Below, piece by piece: positions 54,638 through 64,000 of a stretch of DNA of 64,000 nucleotides. The position numbers and the translations under genes are program-made. Where the stretch lies: contig JARCOQ010000242.1 of NCBI GenBank assembly GCA_029207755.1, positions 1-64,000 of the forward strand, written 5' to 3'. The stretch's first letter is position 1. The number at the start of each line of letters is the position of its first letter. Below the pieces are notes generated by a model. It was not told the origin of the DNA, did no database searches, and saw nothing but the letters and a program-made list of their open reading frames with translations. The DNA is from Chamaea fasciata (Eukaryota; Chordata; Aves; Passeriformes; Sylviidae).

Positions 54638-57600
54638 CAGGGGGTTCCTGGCTGTCCCTCGATGTCCCTGTGGTGCCCTGGCTGTCACTTAGGTGTCCCT
54701 GGGGGTGCCCTGGCTGTCCCTAGGGTGCCATGGCTGTCCCCTAGGTGTCCCAGGGGTGCCCTGGCTGTCCCTTAGGTGTCCCTGGGGGTGCCCTGGCTGT
54801 CCCTAGGGTGCCCTGGCTGTGCCCTCGGTGTCCCTGGGGTGCCGTGGCTGTCCCGTCCGTGTCCCTGGGGGTGCCCTGGCTCTCCCCTAGGGGTCCCTGA
54901 GGGTGCCCTGGGTGTCCCTGGCGTGCCCTGGCTGTCTCCTAGGTGTCCTTGGGGGTGCCCTGGGTGTCCCTGGGGGGGCCCTGCCTGTCCCCTAGGTGTC
55001 CCTGGGGGTGCCCTGGCTGTGCCCTCGGTGTCCCGGAGGGTGCCCTGGCTGTCCCTAGGGTGCCCTGGCTGTGCCCTAGGTGTCCCTGGGGGTGCCCTGG
55101 CTTTCCCTAGGGTGCCCGGGCTGTCCCCTAGGTGTCCCTGGGGGTGCCCAGGGTGTCCCTGGGGGTGCCCAGGGTGTCCCTGGGGGTGCCCTTGCTGTCC
55201 CGTAGGTGTCCCTGAGGGTGCCTTGGGTGTCCCTGGGGGTGCCCTGGCTGTCCTTGGGATGCTCTGGCTGTCCCCTTGGTGTCCCTGGGGGTGCCCTGGC
55301 TGTCCCCTAGCTGTCCCTGGGGGTGCCCTGGCTGTCCCTGGGGTGCCATGGCTGTCCTCTACGTGTCCCTGGGGGTGCCATGCCTGTCCCCAAGGTGTCC
55401 CTGGGGGTGACCTGCCTGTCCCCTAGGTTTCCTTGCGGGTGCCTTGGCTGGCCATAGGGTGCCCTGGCTGTGCCCTAGGTGTCCCTGGGGGTGCTCTGCG
55501 TGTCCCCTAGGTGTCCTTGGGGGTAACCTGGCTGTCCCTAGGGTGCCCTGGCTGTGCCCTCAGTGTCTCTGGGGGTGCCCTGCCTGTCCCCTCGGTGTCC
55601 CTGGGGGTGCCCTGGCTGTCCCTAGGGTGCCCTGGCTGTCCCCTAGGTGTCCCTGGGGGTGCCCTGGTGTCCCTCGGGGTGCCCTGGCTGTCCCCTAGGG
55701 GTCTCTGGGGGTGCCCTGCCTGTCCCCTAGGTGTCCCTGGGGTTGCCCTGGGTATCCCTGGGGGTGCCCTGGCTGTCCCCCTGGTGTCCCTGGGGGTGCC
55801 CAGGGTGTCCCTGGGGGTGCCCTTGCTGTCCCGTAGGTGTCCCTGGGGGTGCCCTGGGTGTCCCTGGGGTGCCCTGGCTGTCCCCTAGGTGTCCCTGGGG
55901 GTGCCCTGGCTGTCCCCTCGGTGTCCCTGGGGTGCCCTGGCTGTCCCTAGGTGTCCCTGGGGGTGCCCTGGCTGTCCTTTGGGTGCTCTCTGTCCCCTTG
56001 GTGTCCCTGTGGGTGCCCTGGGTGTCCCTGGGGTGTTCTGGGGGTGCCGTGGCTGTCCCCTAGGTGTCCCTGGGGATGCTCTGGCTGTCCCCTAGGTGTC
56101 CCTGGGGGTGCCCTGGCTGTCCCCTAGGTGTCCCTGGGGGTGCCCTTCCTGTCCTCTAGGTGTCCCTGGGGGTGCCCTGGCTGTCCCCTCGGTGTCCCTG
56201 GGGGTGCCCTGCCTGTCCCCTAGGTGTCCCTGGGGGTGCCCTGGGTGTCCCCTGGGTGTCCCCGGGGGTGCCCTGGCGGTCCCTAGGGTGCCCTTGCTGT
56301 GCCCTCGGTGTCCCTGGGGGTTCCCCGGCTGTCCCCTAGGTGTCCCTGTGGGTGCCCTGGCTGTCCCCTCGGTGTCCCTGGGGGTGCCCTGGCTGTCCCT
56401 GGGGGTGCCCTAGCTGTACCGTAGGCGTCCCTGGGGGTGCCCTGGGTGTCCCTGGGGGTGAACAGGGTGTCCCTGGGGTTCCCTGGCTGTCCAGTAGGTG
56501 TCCCTGGGGGTGCCCTGGGTGTCCCTGGAGTGCCCTGGCTGTCCCCTAAATGTCCCAGGGGGGGCCCTGGCTGTCCCCTAGGTGTCCCTGGGGGTGCCCA
56601 GGGTGTCCCTGGGGTTCCCTGGCTGTCCCCTAGGTGTCCCTGGGGGTGCCCAGGGTGTACCTGCGGTTCCCGGCCTGTCCCCTACGTGTCCCTGGGGGTG
56701 CCCTGGCTGTCCCTGGGGGTGCGCTGGCTGTCCCCTAGGTCTCCCTGGGGGTGCCCTGGGTGTCCCTGCGAGTTCCCTGGCTGTCCCCTAAATGTCCCTG
56801 GGTGTGCCCTGGCTGTCCCCTAGGTGTCCATGGGGGTGCCCTGGGTGTCCCTGGGGTTCCCTGGCTGTCCCCTAGGTGTCCATGGGGGTGCCCTGGATGT
56901 CCCTGGGGGTGCACTGGGTGTCACTGGGGTTCCCTGGCTGTCCCGTACCTGTCCCTGGGGTTCCCTGGAGGTCCCCTAGGTGTCCCTGGGGGTGCCCTGG
57001 GTGTCCCTGGGGGTGCCCTGGCTGTCCCCTAGGTGTCCCTCTGGGTGCCCTGGCTGTCCTTGGGGTGCTCTGGCTGTCCCCTTGCTGTCCCTGGGGGGTG
57101 CCCTGGGTGTCCCCTCGGTGTCCCTGGGGGTGCCCTGCCTGTCCCCTAGGTGTCCCTGGGGGGGCCCTGGCTGTCCCCTAGGTGTCCCTGGGGGGCCTTT
57201 CCTGTCACCTAGGTGTCCCTGGGGTGCCTTGCCTTTCCCCTAGGTGTCCCTGGGAGTGCCCTGGGTGTCCCTGGGAGTGCCCTGGCTGTCCCCTAGGTGT
57301 CCCTGGGGGTGCCCTGGGTGTCCCTGGGGGTACCCTGGCTGTCCCCTAGCTGTCCCTGGGGGTGCCCTGGGTGTCCCCTAAATGCCCCTGGGGGTGCCCT
57401 GGCTGTCCCTGGGGTGTCCTGCCTTCCCCTAGGTGTCCCTGGGGGTGCCCTGCCTGTCCCCTAGGTGTCGTTGGGGGTGCCCTGGGTGTCCCTGGGGGTG
57501 CCCTGCCTGTCCCCTAGGTGTCCCTGGGAGTGCCCTGGGTGTCCCTGGGGTGCCCTGGCTGTCCCCTTGGTGTCCCTGGGGGGGGCCCTGCCTGTCCCCT

Positions 57601-60600
57601 AGGTGTCCCTGGGGGTGCCCTGCGTGTCCCTGGGGTGCCCTGGCTGTCCCCTAGGTGTCCATGAGGGTGCCCTGGCTGTCCCTGGGGTTCCCTGGCTGTC
57701 CCCTAGGTGTCCCTGGGGGTGCCCTGGCTGTCCCTGGGGTTCCCTGGCTGTCCCCTAGGTGTCCCTTGGGGGGCCCTGGGTGTCCCTGGGGTTGCAAAGG
57801 GTGTCACTGGGGTTCCCTGGCTGTCCCGTACGTGTCCCTGGGATTCCCTGGAAGTCCCCTAGGTGTCCCTGGGGGTGCCCTGAGTGTCCCTGGGCTGCCC
57901 TGGCTGTCCCCTAGGGGTCTATGGGGGTCCCCTGGCTGTCCCTTCAGTGTCCCTCGGGGTGCCCTGCGTGTCCCCTAGGTGTCCCTGGGGGTGCCCTGCC
58001 TGTCCCCTTGGTGTCCTTGGGGGTGCCCTGGGTGTCCCTGGGGGTGCCGTACCTGTCCCCTTGGTGTCCCTGGGGGTGCCCTGGGTGTCCCTGTGGGGGC
58101 CCTGGCTGTGCCCTCGGTGTCCCTGAGGGTGCCCTGGCTGTGCCCTAGGTGTCCCTGGGGGTGCCCTGGCTGTCCCTAGGGTGCCCTGGCTGTGCCCTTT
58201 GTGTCCCTGGGGGTCCCCTGGGTGTCCCTGGGGGTGCCCTGGGTGTCCCTGGAGTGCCCTGGCTGTCCCCTAAATGTCCCTGGGGGTGCCCTGGCTGTCC
58301 CCTAGGTGTCCCTGGGGGTGTCCTGGTTGTCCCCTAGGTGTCCCTGGGGGTGCCCTGCCTGTCCCTGGGGGTGCCCTGGCTGTCCCTAGGGTGCCCTGGC
58401 TGTCCCCTAGGTGTCCCTGGGGGTGCCCTGGGTGTCCCTGCGGTGACCTGGCTGTCCCCAAGGTGTCCCTGTCGGTGCCCAGAGTGTCCCTGGGAGTGCC
58501 CTGGCTGTCCCCTAGGGGTCTCTGGGGGTGCCCTGGCTGTCCCGTCAGTGTCCCTGGGGGTGCCCTGCCTGTCCCCTTGGTGTCCCTGGGGGTGTCCTGG
58601 GTGTCCCTGGAGTGCCCTGGCTGACCCCTAAATGTCCCTGGCGGTGCCCTGGCTGTCCCCTAGGTGTCCCTGGGGGTGTACTGCCTTCCCCTAGGTGTCC
58701 CTGGGGGTGCCCTGGCTTTCCCCTCGCTGTCACTGGGGTGCCCTGGCTGTCCCCTTGGTGGCCCTGGGGGTGCCCTGGGTGTCCCTGGGGGTGCCCTGGA
58801 GGTCCCTTAGGTGTCCCTGGGGGTGCCCTGGCTGTCCCTGGGGTGTCCTGCCTTCCCCTAGGTGTCCCTGGGGGTGCCCTGCCTGTCCCCTAGGTGTCCC
58901 TGGGGGTGACCTGCCTGTCCCCTAGGTGTCGTTGGGGGTGCCCTGGGTGTCCCTGGGGGTGCCCTGGCTGTCCCCTGGGTGTCCCTGGGGGTGCCCTGGG
59001 TGTCCCTGGAGTGCCCTGGCTGTCCCTAAAATGTCCCTGGGGGTGCCCTTCCTGTCCTCTAGGTGTCCCTGGGGGTGCCCTGGCTGTCCCCTCGGTGTCC
59101 CTGGGGGTGCCCTGCCTGTCCCCTAGGTGTCCCTGGGGGTGCCCTGGGTGTCCCCTGGGTGTCCCCGGGGGTGCCCTGGCGGTCCCTAGGGTGCCCTTGC
59201 TGTGCCCTCGGTGTCCCTGGGGGTTCCCCGGCTGTCCCCTAGGTGTCCCTGTGGGTGCCCTGGCTGTCCCCTCGGTGTCCCTGTGGGTGCCCAGAGTGTC
59301 CCTGGGGGTGCCTTGCGTGTCCTCTAGGTGTCCATGGGGGTGCCCTGGGTGTCCCTGGGGGGGCCCTGGCTGTCCCCTTGGTGTCCCTGGGGGTGCCCTG
59401 GCTGTCCCTGGGGGTGCCCTAGCTGTACCGTAGGCGTCCCTGGGGGTGCCCTGGGTGTCCCTGGGGGTGCACAGGGTGTCACTGGGGTTCCCTGGCTGTC
59501 CCGTACGTGTCCCTGGGGGTGCCCTGGGTGTCCCTGGGGGTGCACAGGGTGTCTCTGGGGTTCCCTGGCTGTCCCGTAGGTGTCCCTGGGGGTGCCCTGG
59601 GTGTCCCTGGAGTGCCCTGGCTGTCCCCTAAATGTCCCAGGGGGGGCCCTGGCTGTCCCCTAGATGTCCCTGGGGGTGCCCAGGGTGTCCCTGGGGTTCC
59701 CTGGCTGTCCCCTAGGTGTCCCTGGGGGGGCCCAGGGTGTACCTGCGGTTCCCGGCCTGTCCCCTACGTGTCCCTGGGGGTGCCCTGGCTGTCCCTGGAG
59801 TGCCCTGGCTGTCCCCTAGGTCTCCCTGGGGGTGCCCTGGGTGTCCCTGCGAGTTCCCTGGCTGTCCCCTAAATGTCCCTGGGTGTGCCCTGGCTGTACC
59901 CTAGGTGTCCATGGGGGTGCCCTGGGTGTCCCTGGGGTTCCCTGGCTGTCCCCTAGGTGTCCATGGGGGTGCCCTGGATGTCCCTGGGGGTGCACTGGGT
60001 GTCACTGGGGTTCCCTGGCTGTCCCGTACCTGTCCCTGGGGTTCCCTGGAGGTCCCCTAGGTGTCCCTGGGGGTGCCCTGGGTGTCCCTGGGGGTGCCCT
60101 GGCTGTCCCCTAGGTGTCCCTGTGGGTGCCCTGGCTGTCCTTGGGGTGCTCTGGCTGTCCCCTTGCTGTCCCTGGGGGTGCCCTGGGTGTCCCCTCGGTG
60201 TCCCTGGGGGTGCCCTGCCTGTCCCCTAGGTGTCCCTGGGGGGGCCCTGGCTGTCCCCTAGGTGTCCCTGGGGGGCCTTTCCTGTCACCTAGGTGTCCCT
60301 GGGGTGCCTTGCCTTTCCCCTAGGTGTCCCTGGGAGTGCCCTGGGTGTCCCTGGGAGTGCTCTGGCTGTCCCCTAGGTGTCCCTGGGGGTGCCCTGGGTG
60401 TCCCTGGGGGTACCCTGGCTGTCCCCTAGGTGTCCCTGGGGGTGCCCTGGGTGTCCCCTAAATGCCCCTGGGGGTGCCCTGGCTGTCCCTGGGGTGTCCT
60501 GCCTTCCCCTAGGTGTCCCTGGGGGTGCCCTGCCTGTCCCCTAGGTGTCGTTGGGGGTGCCCTGGGTGTCCCTGGGGGTGCCCTGCCTGTCCCCTAGGTG

Positions 60601-63600
60601 TCCCTGGGGGTGCCCTGGGTGTCCCTGGGGTGCCCTGGCTGTCCCCTTGGTGTCCCTGGGGGGGGCCCTGGCTGTCCCCTAGGTGTCCCGGGGGTGCCCT
60701 GCGTGTCCCTGGGGTGCCCTGGCTGTCCTCTCGGTGTCCATGGGGGTGCCCTGGCTGTCCCTGGGGTTCCCTGGCTGTCCCCTAGGTGTCCCCTGGGGGT
60801 GCCCTGGCTGTCCCTGGGGTTCCCTGGCTGTCCCCTAGGTGTCCCTTGGGGGGCCCTGGGTGTCCCTGGGGTTGCAAAGGGTGTCACTGGGGTTCCCTGG
60901 CTGTCCCGTACGTGTCCCTGGGATTCCCTGGAAGTCCCCTAGGTGTCCCCTGGGGGTGCCCTGAGTGTCCTGGGCTGCCCTGGCTGTCCCCTAGGGGTCT
61001 ATGGGGGTGCCCTGGCTGTCCCTTCAGTGTCCCTGGGGGTGCCCTGCGTGTCCCCTAGGTGTCCCTGGGGGTGCCCTGCCTGTCCCCTTGGTGTCCTTGG
61101 GGGTGCCCTGGGTGTCCCTGGGGGTGCCCTACCTGTCCCCTAGGTGTCCCTGGGGGTGCCCTGGGTGTCCCTGTGGGGGCCCTGGCTGTGCCCTCGGTGT
61201 CCCTGAGGGTGCCCTGGCTCTGCCCTTTGTGTCCCTGGGGGTCCCCTGGTGTCCCTGGGGGTGCCCTGGGTGTCCCTGGAGTGCCCTGGCTGTCCCCTAA
61301 ATGTCCCTGGGGGTGCCCTGGCTGTCCCCTAGGTGTCCCTGGGGGTGTCCTGGTTGTCCCCTAGCTGTCCCTGGGGGTGCCCTGCCTGTCCCTGGGGGTG
61401 CCCTGGCTGTCCCTAGGGTGCCCTGGCTGTCCCCTAGGTGTCCCTGGGGGTGCCCTGGGTGTCCCTGCGGTGACCTGGCTGTCCCCAAGGTGTCCCTGTC
61501 GGTGCCCAGAGTGTCCCTGGGAGTGCCCTGGCTGTCCCCTAGGGGTCTCTGGGGGTGCCCTGGCTGTCCCGTCAGTGTCCCTGGGGGTGCCCTGCCTGTC
61601 CCCTTGGTGTCCCTGGGGGTGTCCTGGATGTCCCTGGAGTGCCCTGGCTGACCCCTAAATGTCCCTGGGGGTGCCCTGGCTGTCCCCTAGGTGTCCCTGG
61701 GGGTGTACTGCCTTCCCCTAGGTGTCCCTGGGGTGCCCTGGCTTTCCCCTCGCTGTCACTGGGGTGCCCTGGCTGTCCCCTTGGTGGCCCTGGGGGTGCC
61801 CTGGGTGTCCCTGGGGGTGCCCTGGAGGTCCCTTAGGTGTCCCTGGGGGTGCCCTGGCTGTCCCTGGGGTGTCCTGCCTTCCCCTAGGTGTCCCTGGGGG
61901 TGCCCTGCCTGTCCCCTAGGTGTCCCTGGGGGTGACCTGCCTGTCCCCTAGGTGTCGTTGGGGGTGCCCTGGGTGTCCCTGGGGGTCCCCTGGGTGTCCC
62001 TGGGGGTGCCCTGGGTGTCCCTGGAGTGCCCTGGCTGTCCCTAAAATGTCCCTGGGGGTGCCCTGGCTGTCCCCTCGGTGTCCCTGGCGGTGTCCTGGTT
62101 GTCCCCTAGGTGTCCCTGGGGGTGCCCTGCCTGTCCCTGGGGGTGCCCTGGCTGTCCCCTAGGTGTCCCTGGGGGGGCCCTGGCTGTCCCCTAGGTGTCC
62201 CTGGGGGTGCCCTGGCTGTCCCTAGGGTGCCCTGGCTGTCCCTAGGTGTCCCTGGGGGTGCCCTGGGTGTCCCTGCGGTGCCCTGGCTGTCCCCTTGGTG
62301 TCCCCTGGGGAGGGCCCTGGCTGTCCCCTAGGTGTTCCTGGGAATGCCCTGCCTGTCCCCTAGGTGTCCCTTGGGTGCCCTGGGTGTCCCTGGGGTGCCC
62401 TGGCTGTCCCCTTGGTGTCAATGGGGGGGGCCCTGGCTGTCCCCTAGGTGTCCCTGGGGGTGCCCTGCGTGTCCCTGGGGTGCCCTGGCTGTCCCCTAGG
62501 TGTCCATGGGGGTGCCCTGGCTGTCCCTGTTGTTCCCTGGCTGTCCCCTAGGTGTCCCTGGGGGTGCCCTGGCTGTCCCTGGGGTTCCCTGGCTGTTCCC
62601 TAGGTGTCCCTTGGGGGGCCCTGCGTGTCCCTGGGGGTGCAAAGGGTGTCACTGGGGTTCCCTGGCTGTCCCGTACGTGTCCCTGGGATTCCCTGGAAGT
62701 CCCCTAGGTGTCCCTGGGGGTGCCCTGAGTGTCCCTGGGCTGCCCTGGCTGTCCCCTAGGGGTCTATGGGGGTGCCCTGGCTGTCCTTCAGTGTCCCTGG
62801 GGTGCCCTGCGTGTCCCCTAGGTGTCCCTGGGGGTGCCCTGCCTGTCCCCTTGGTGTCGTTCGGGGTGCCCTGGGTGTCCCTGGGGGGTGCCCTACCTGT
62901 CCCCTAGGTGTCCCTGGGGGTGCCCTGGGTGTCCCTGTGGGGGCCCTGGCTGTGCCCTCGGTGTCCCTGAGGGTGCCCTGGCTGTGCCCTAGGTGTCCCT
63001 GGGGGTGCCCTGGCTGTCCCTAGGGTGCCCTGGCTGTGCCCTTTGTGTCCCTGGGGGTCCCCTGGGTGTCCCTGGGGTTGCCCTGGGTGTCCCTGGAGTG
63101 CCCTGGCTGTCCCGTAAATGTCCCTGGGGGTGCCCTGGCTGTCCCCTAGGTGTCCCTGGGGTGTCCTGGTTGTCCCTAGGTGTCCCTGGGGGTGCCCTGC
63201 CTGTCCCTGGGGGTGCCCTGGCTGTCCCCTAGGTGTCCCTGGGGGGGCCCTGGCTGTCCCCTAGGTGTCCCTGGGGGTGCCCTGGCTGTCCCTAGGGTGC
63301 CCTGGCTGTCCCCTAGGTGTCCCTGGGGGTGCCCTGGGTGTCCCTGCGGTGACCTGGCTGTCCCCAAGGTGTCCCTGTGGGTGCCCAGAGTGTCCCTGGA
63401 GTGCCCTGGCTGACCCCTAAATGTCCCTGGGGGTGCCCTAGCTTTCCCCTAGGTGTCCCTGGGGGTGTCCTGCCTTCCCCTAGGTGTCCCTGGGGTTGCC
63501 CTGGCTTTCCCCTCGCTGTCCCTGGGGTGCCCTGGCTGTCCCCTTGGTGGCCCTGGGGGTGCCCTGGGTGTCCCTGGGGGTGCCCTGGAGGTCCCCTAGG

Positions 63601-64000
63601 TGTCCCTGGGGGTGCCCTGGCTGTCCCTGGGGTGTCCTGCCTTCCCCTAGGTGTCCCTGGGGGTGCCCTGCCTGTCCCGTAGGTGTCCCTGGGGGTGACC
63701 TGCCTGTCCCCTAGGTGTCGTTGGGGGTGCCCTGGGTGTCCCTGGGGGTGCCCTGGGTGTCCCTGGGGTGCCCTGGCTGTCCCCTTGGTGTCCCTGGGGG
63801 GGGCCCTGGCTGTCCCCTAGGTGTCCTTGGGGGTGCCCTGCCTGTCACCTAGGTGTCCCTGGGGGTGCCCTGGGTGTCCCTGGGTTGCCCTGGCTGTCCC
63901 CCTTGGTGTCCCTGGGGGGGGCCTTGGCTGTCCCCTAGGTGTCCCTGTGGGTGCCCTGCGTGTCCCTGGGGTGCCCTGGCTGTCCCCTAGGTGTCCCTGG
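54638..64000. repeat. Satellite block after island 6
   Basis: 9.4 kb of module array with no gene. The first part (about 55.0-56.4 kb) resembles the segment after island 4 (25.1-26.3 kb). It is followed by the ~3-kb tandem pair (56.1-62.0 kb) and then by dialect-A modules to the window end, including GTGGGGGCCCTGG at about 62937 and GTCGTTGGGGG at 63717. The array runs off both window edges. Confidence 0.92.
56145..62045. repeat. ~3.0-kb tandem higher-order repeat, two copies
   Basis: Copy one spans about 56145-59047 and copy two about 59048-62045. The offset is 2,903 at the start (CTTCCTGTCCTCTAGG, 56145/59048), 3,081 across 56582-57979 and 3,026-3,027 from 58274 on. The offset changes reflect whole-module gains and losses. 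Examples are an additional ~178-bp stretch near 59290-59500 and a loss of about 53 bp near 61215. Both copies contain the CCTTTCCTGTCACC marker (57196/60276). Confidence 0.8.

Larger units (their letters stand above)
1..64000. repeat. GC-rich minisatellite field, 20/21/32-bp modules
   Basis: The window is tiled by modules GGTGTCCCTG + GGGGTGCCCTG (20-21 bp) and a short closing module GCTGTCCCCTA (11 bp), most often joined as a 32-bp unit. Variants replace the closing module with CCTGTCCCCTA, GCTGTCCCTAGG or GCTGTCCCTGGGG. The consensus 32-mer has 23 G/C, one A and no CpG. All modules run in the same direction. The six islands listed separately are the only breaks. At 20-32 bp per module the field holds roughly 1,900-3,000 modules, estimated from length and not counted. 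No known satellite family name could be assigned. Confidence 0.97.

Noticed and set aside
1..64000. Hundreds of open frames encoding P/G/L/V/C/W-rich peptides on the + strand and H/P/Q/G/T-rich peptides on the - strand
   Set aside because: They are reading frames of the satellite itself. The unit has almost no A, so stops come mainly from TAG in CCTAGG. Most frames start at GTG rather than ATG, overlap in all three frames, and end at the same repeat position. None shows a domain, signal peptide or start context.
1..64000. Telomere repeat seeds (CCCTAA in CCCCTAAATG, TTAGGG in CCTTAGGG)
   Set aside because: Only isolated hexamers occur, never in tandem. They are one-base variants of CCTAGG junctions.
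1..64000. CRISPR array
   Set aside because: Repeats are contiguous with no unique spacers of constant length, no leader and no cas genes, and the sequence has vertebrate character.
1..64000. Immunoglobulin class-switch region
   Set aside because: G-rich repeats and scattered AGCT suggested it, but the unit has nearly equal G and C, no constant-region exons are present, and the 70-bp block is not immunoglobulin-like.
1..64000. tRNA, rRNA or other structured RNA genes
   Set aside because: No cloverleaf, conserved rRNA segments or polymerase III boxes were seen. The array forms only generic G/C hairpins.

Overview
The window is almost entirely one GC-rich, tandemly organised minisatellite/satellite field. 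About 60.8 kb of the 64 kb is built from short related modules: GGTGTCCCTG followed by GGGGTGCCCTG (about 21 bp, often 20), and an 11-bp closing module GCTGTCCCCTA. The commonest full unit is 32 bp (10+11+11). All modules lie in the same orientation throughout. I recognise no transposable element, RNA gene, CRISPR array or intact protein gene. The many open frames in the array follow from its composition: one A per unit, no ATG in the consensus, and stops mainly where CCTAGG falls in frame. They should not be read as genes.

The only non-satellite sequence is six copies of one ~540-bp island, all on the + strand: 6771-7310, 9497-10036, 11363-11901, 24186-24727, 52471-53000 and 54099-54637. Each island has a CpG-containing left part, degenerate CATCCCAGT-type decamer repeats, a 70-bp exon-like block with AG acceptor and GTGAGG donor, and a G-rich intron-like tail. 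The shared edges show that the islands were amplified together with surrounding satellite and did not insert six times. I could not name the parent gene.

Layout. 1 to ~25 kb is 'dialect A', marked by GTGGGGGCCCTGG, CCCTTCAGTG and CCCGTACGTG variants, with islands 1-4. About 25.1 to 50.4 kb is 'dialect B', marked by TTATGATGCCC, TAGGCGGCCC and GCGGTTCCCTTCC variants, with no islands. It is organised in higher-order repeats of about 2.6-4.6 kb, including two ~4.17-kb blocks that are almost identical and offset by 4,457 bp. About 50.4 to 64 kb returns largely to dialect A, with islands 5 and 6 and a ~3-kb tandem higher-order repeat at 56.1-62.0 kb.

Organism. A vertebrate nuclear genome, most likely a bird and plausibly a GC-rich microchromosome or dot chromosome. 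Support comes from very GC-rich minisatellite, intron-like sequence of the TTTGGGGGGATCC style, and decamers whose reverse strand reads as W-D-G/W-D-E-L-type ORFs, which I associate with avian introns. This is inference from style, not from a recognised gene.

Nothing here is a metabolic or defence system. The notable biology is an exon-bearing satellite with layered higher-order structure, shuffled variants between distant copies, and a stretch at ~19.7-24.6 kb whose many single-base G/C-run differences may be assembly error.
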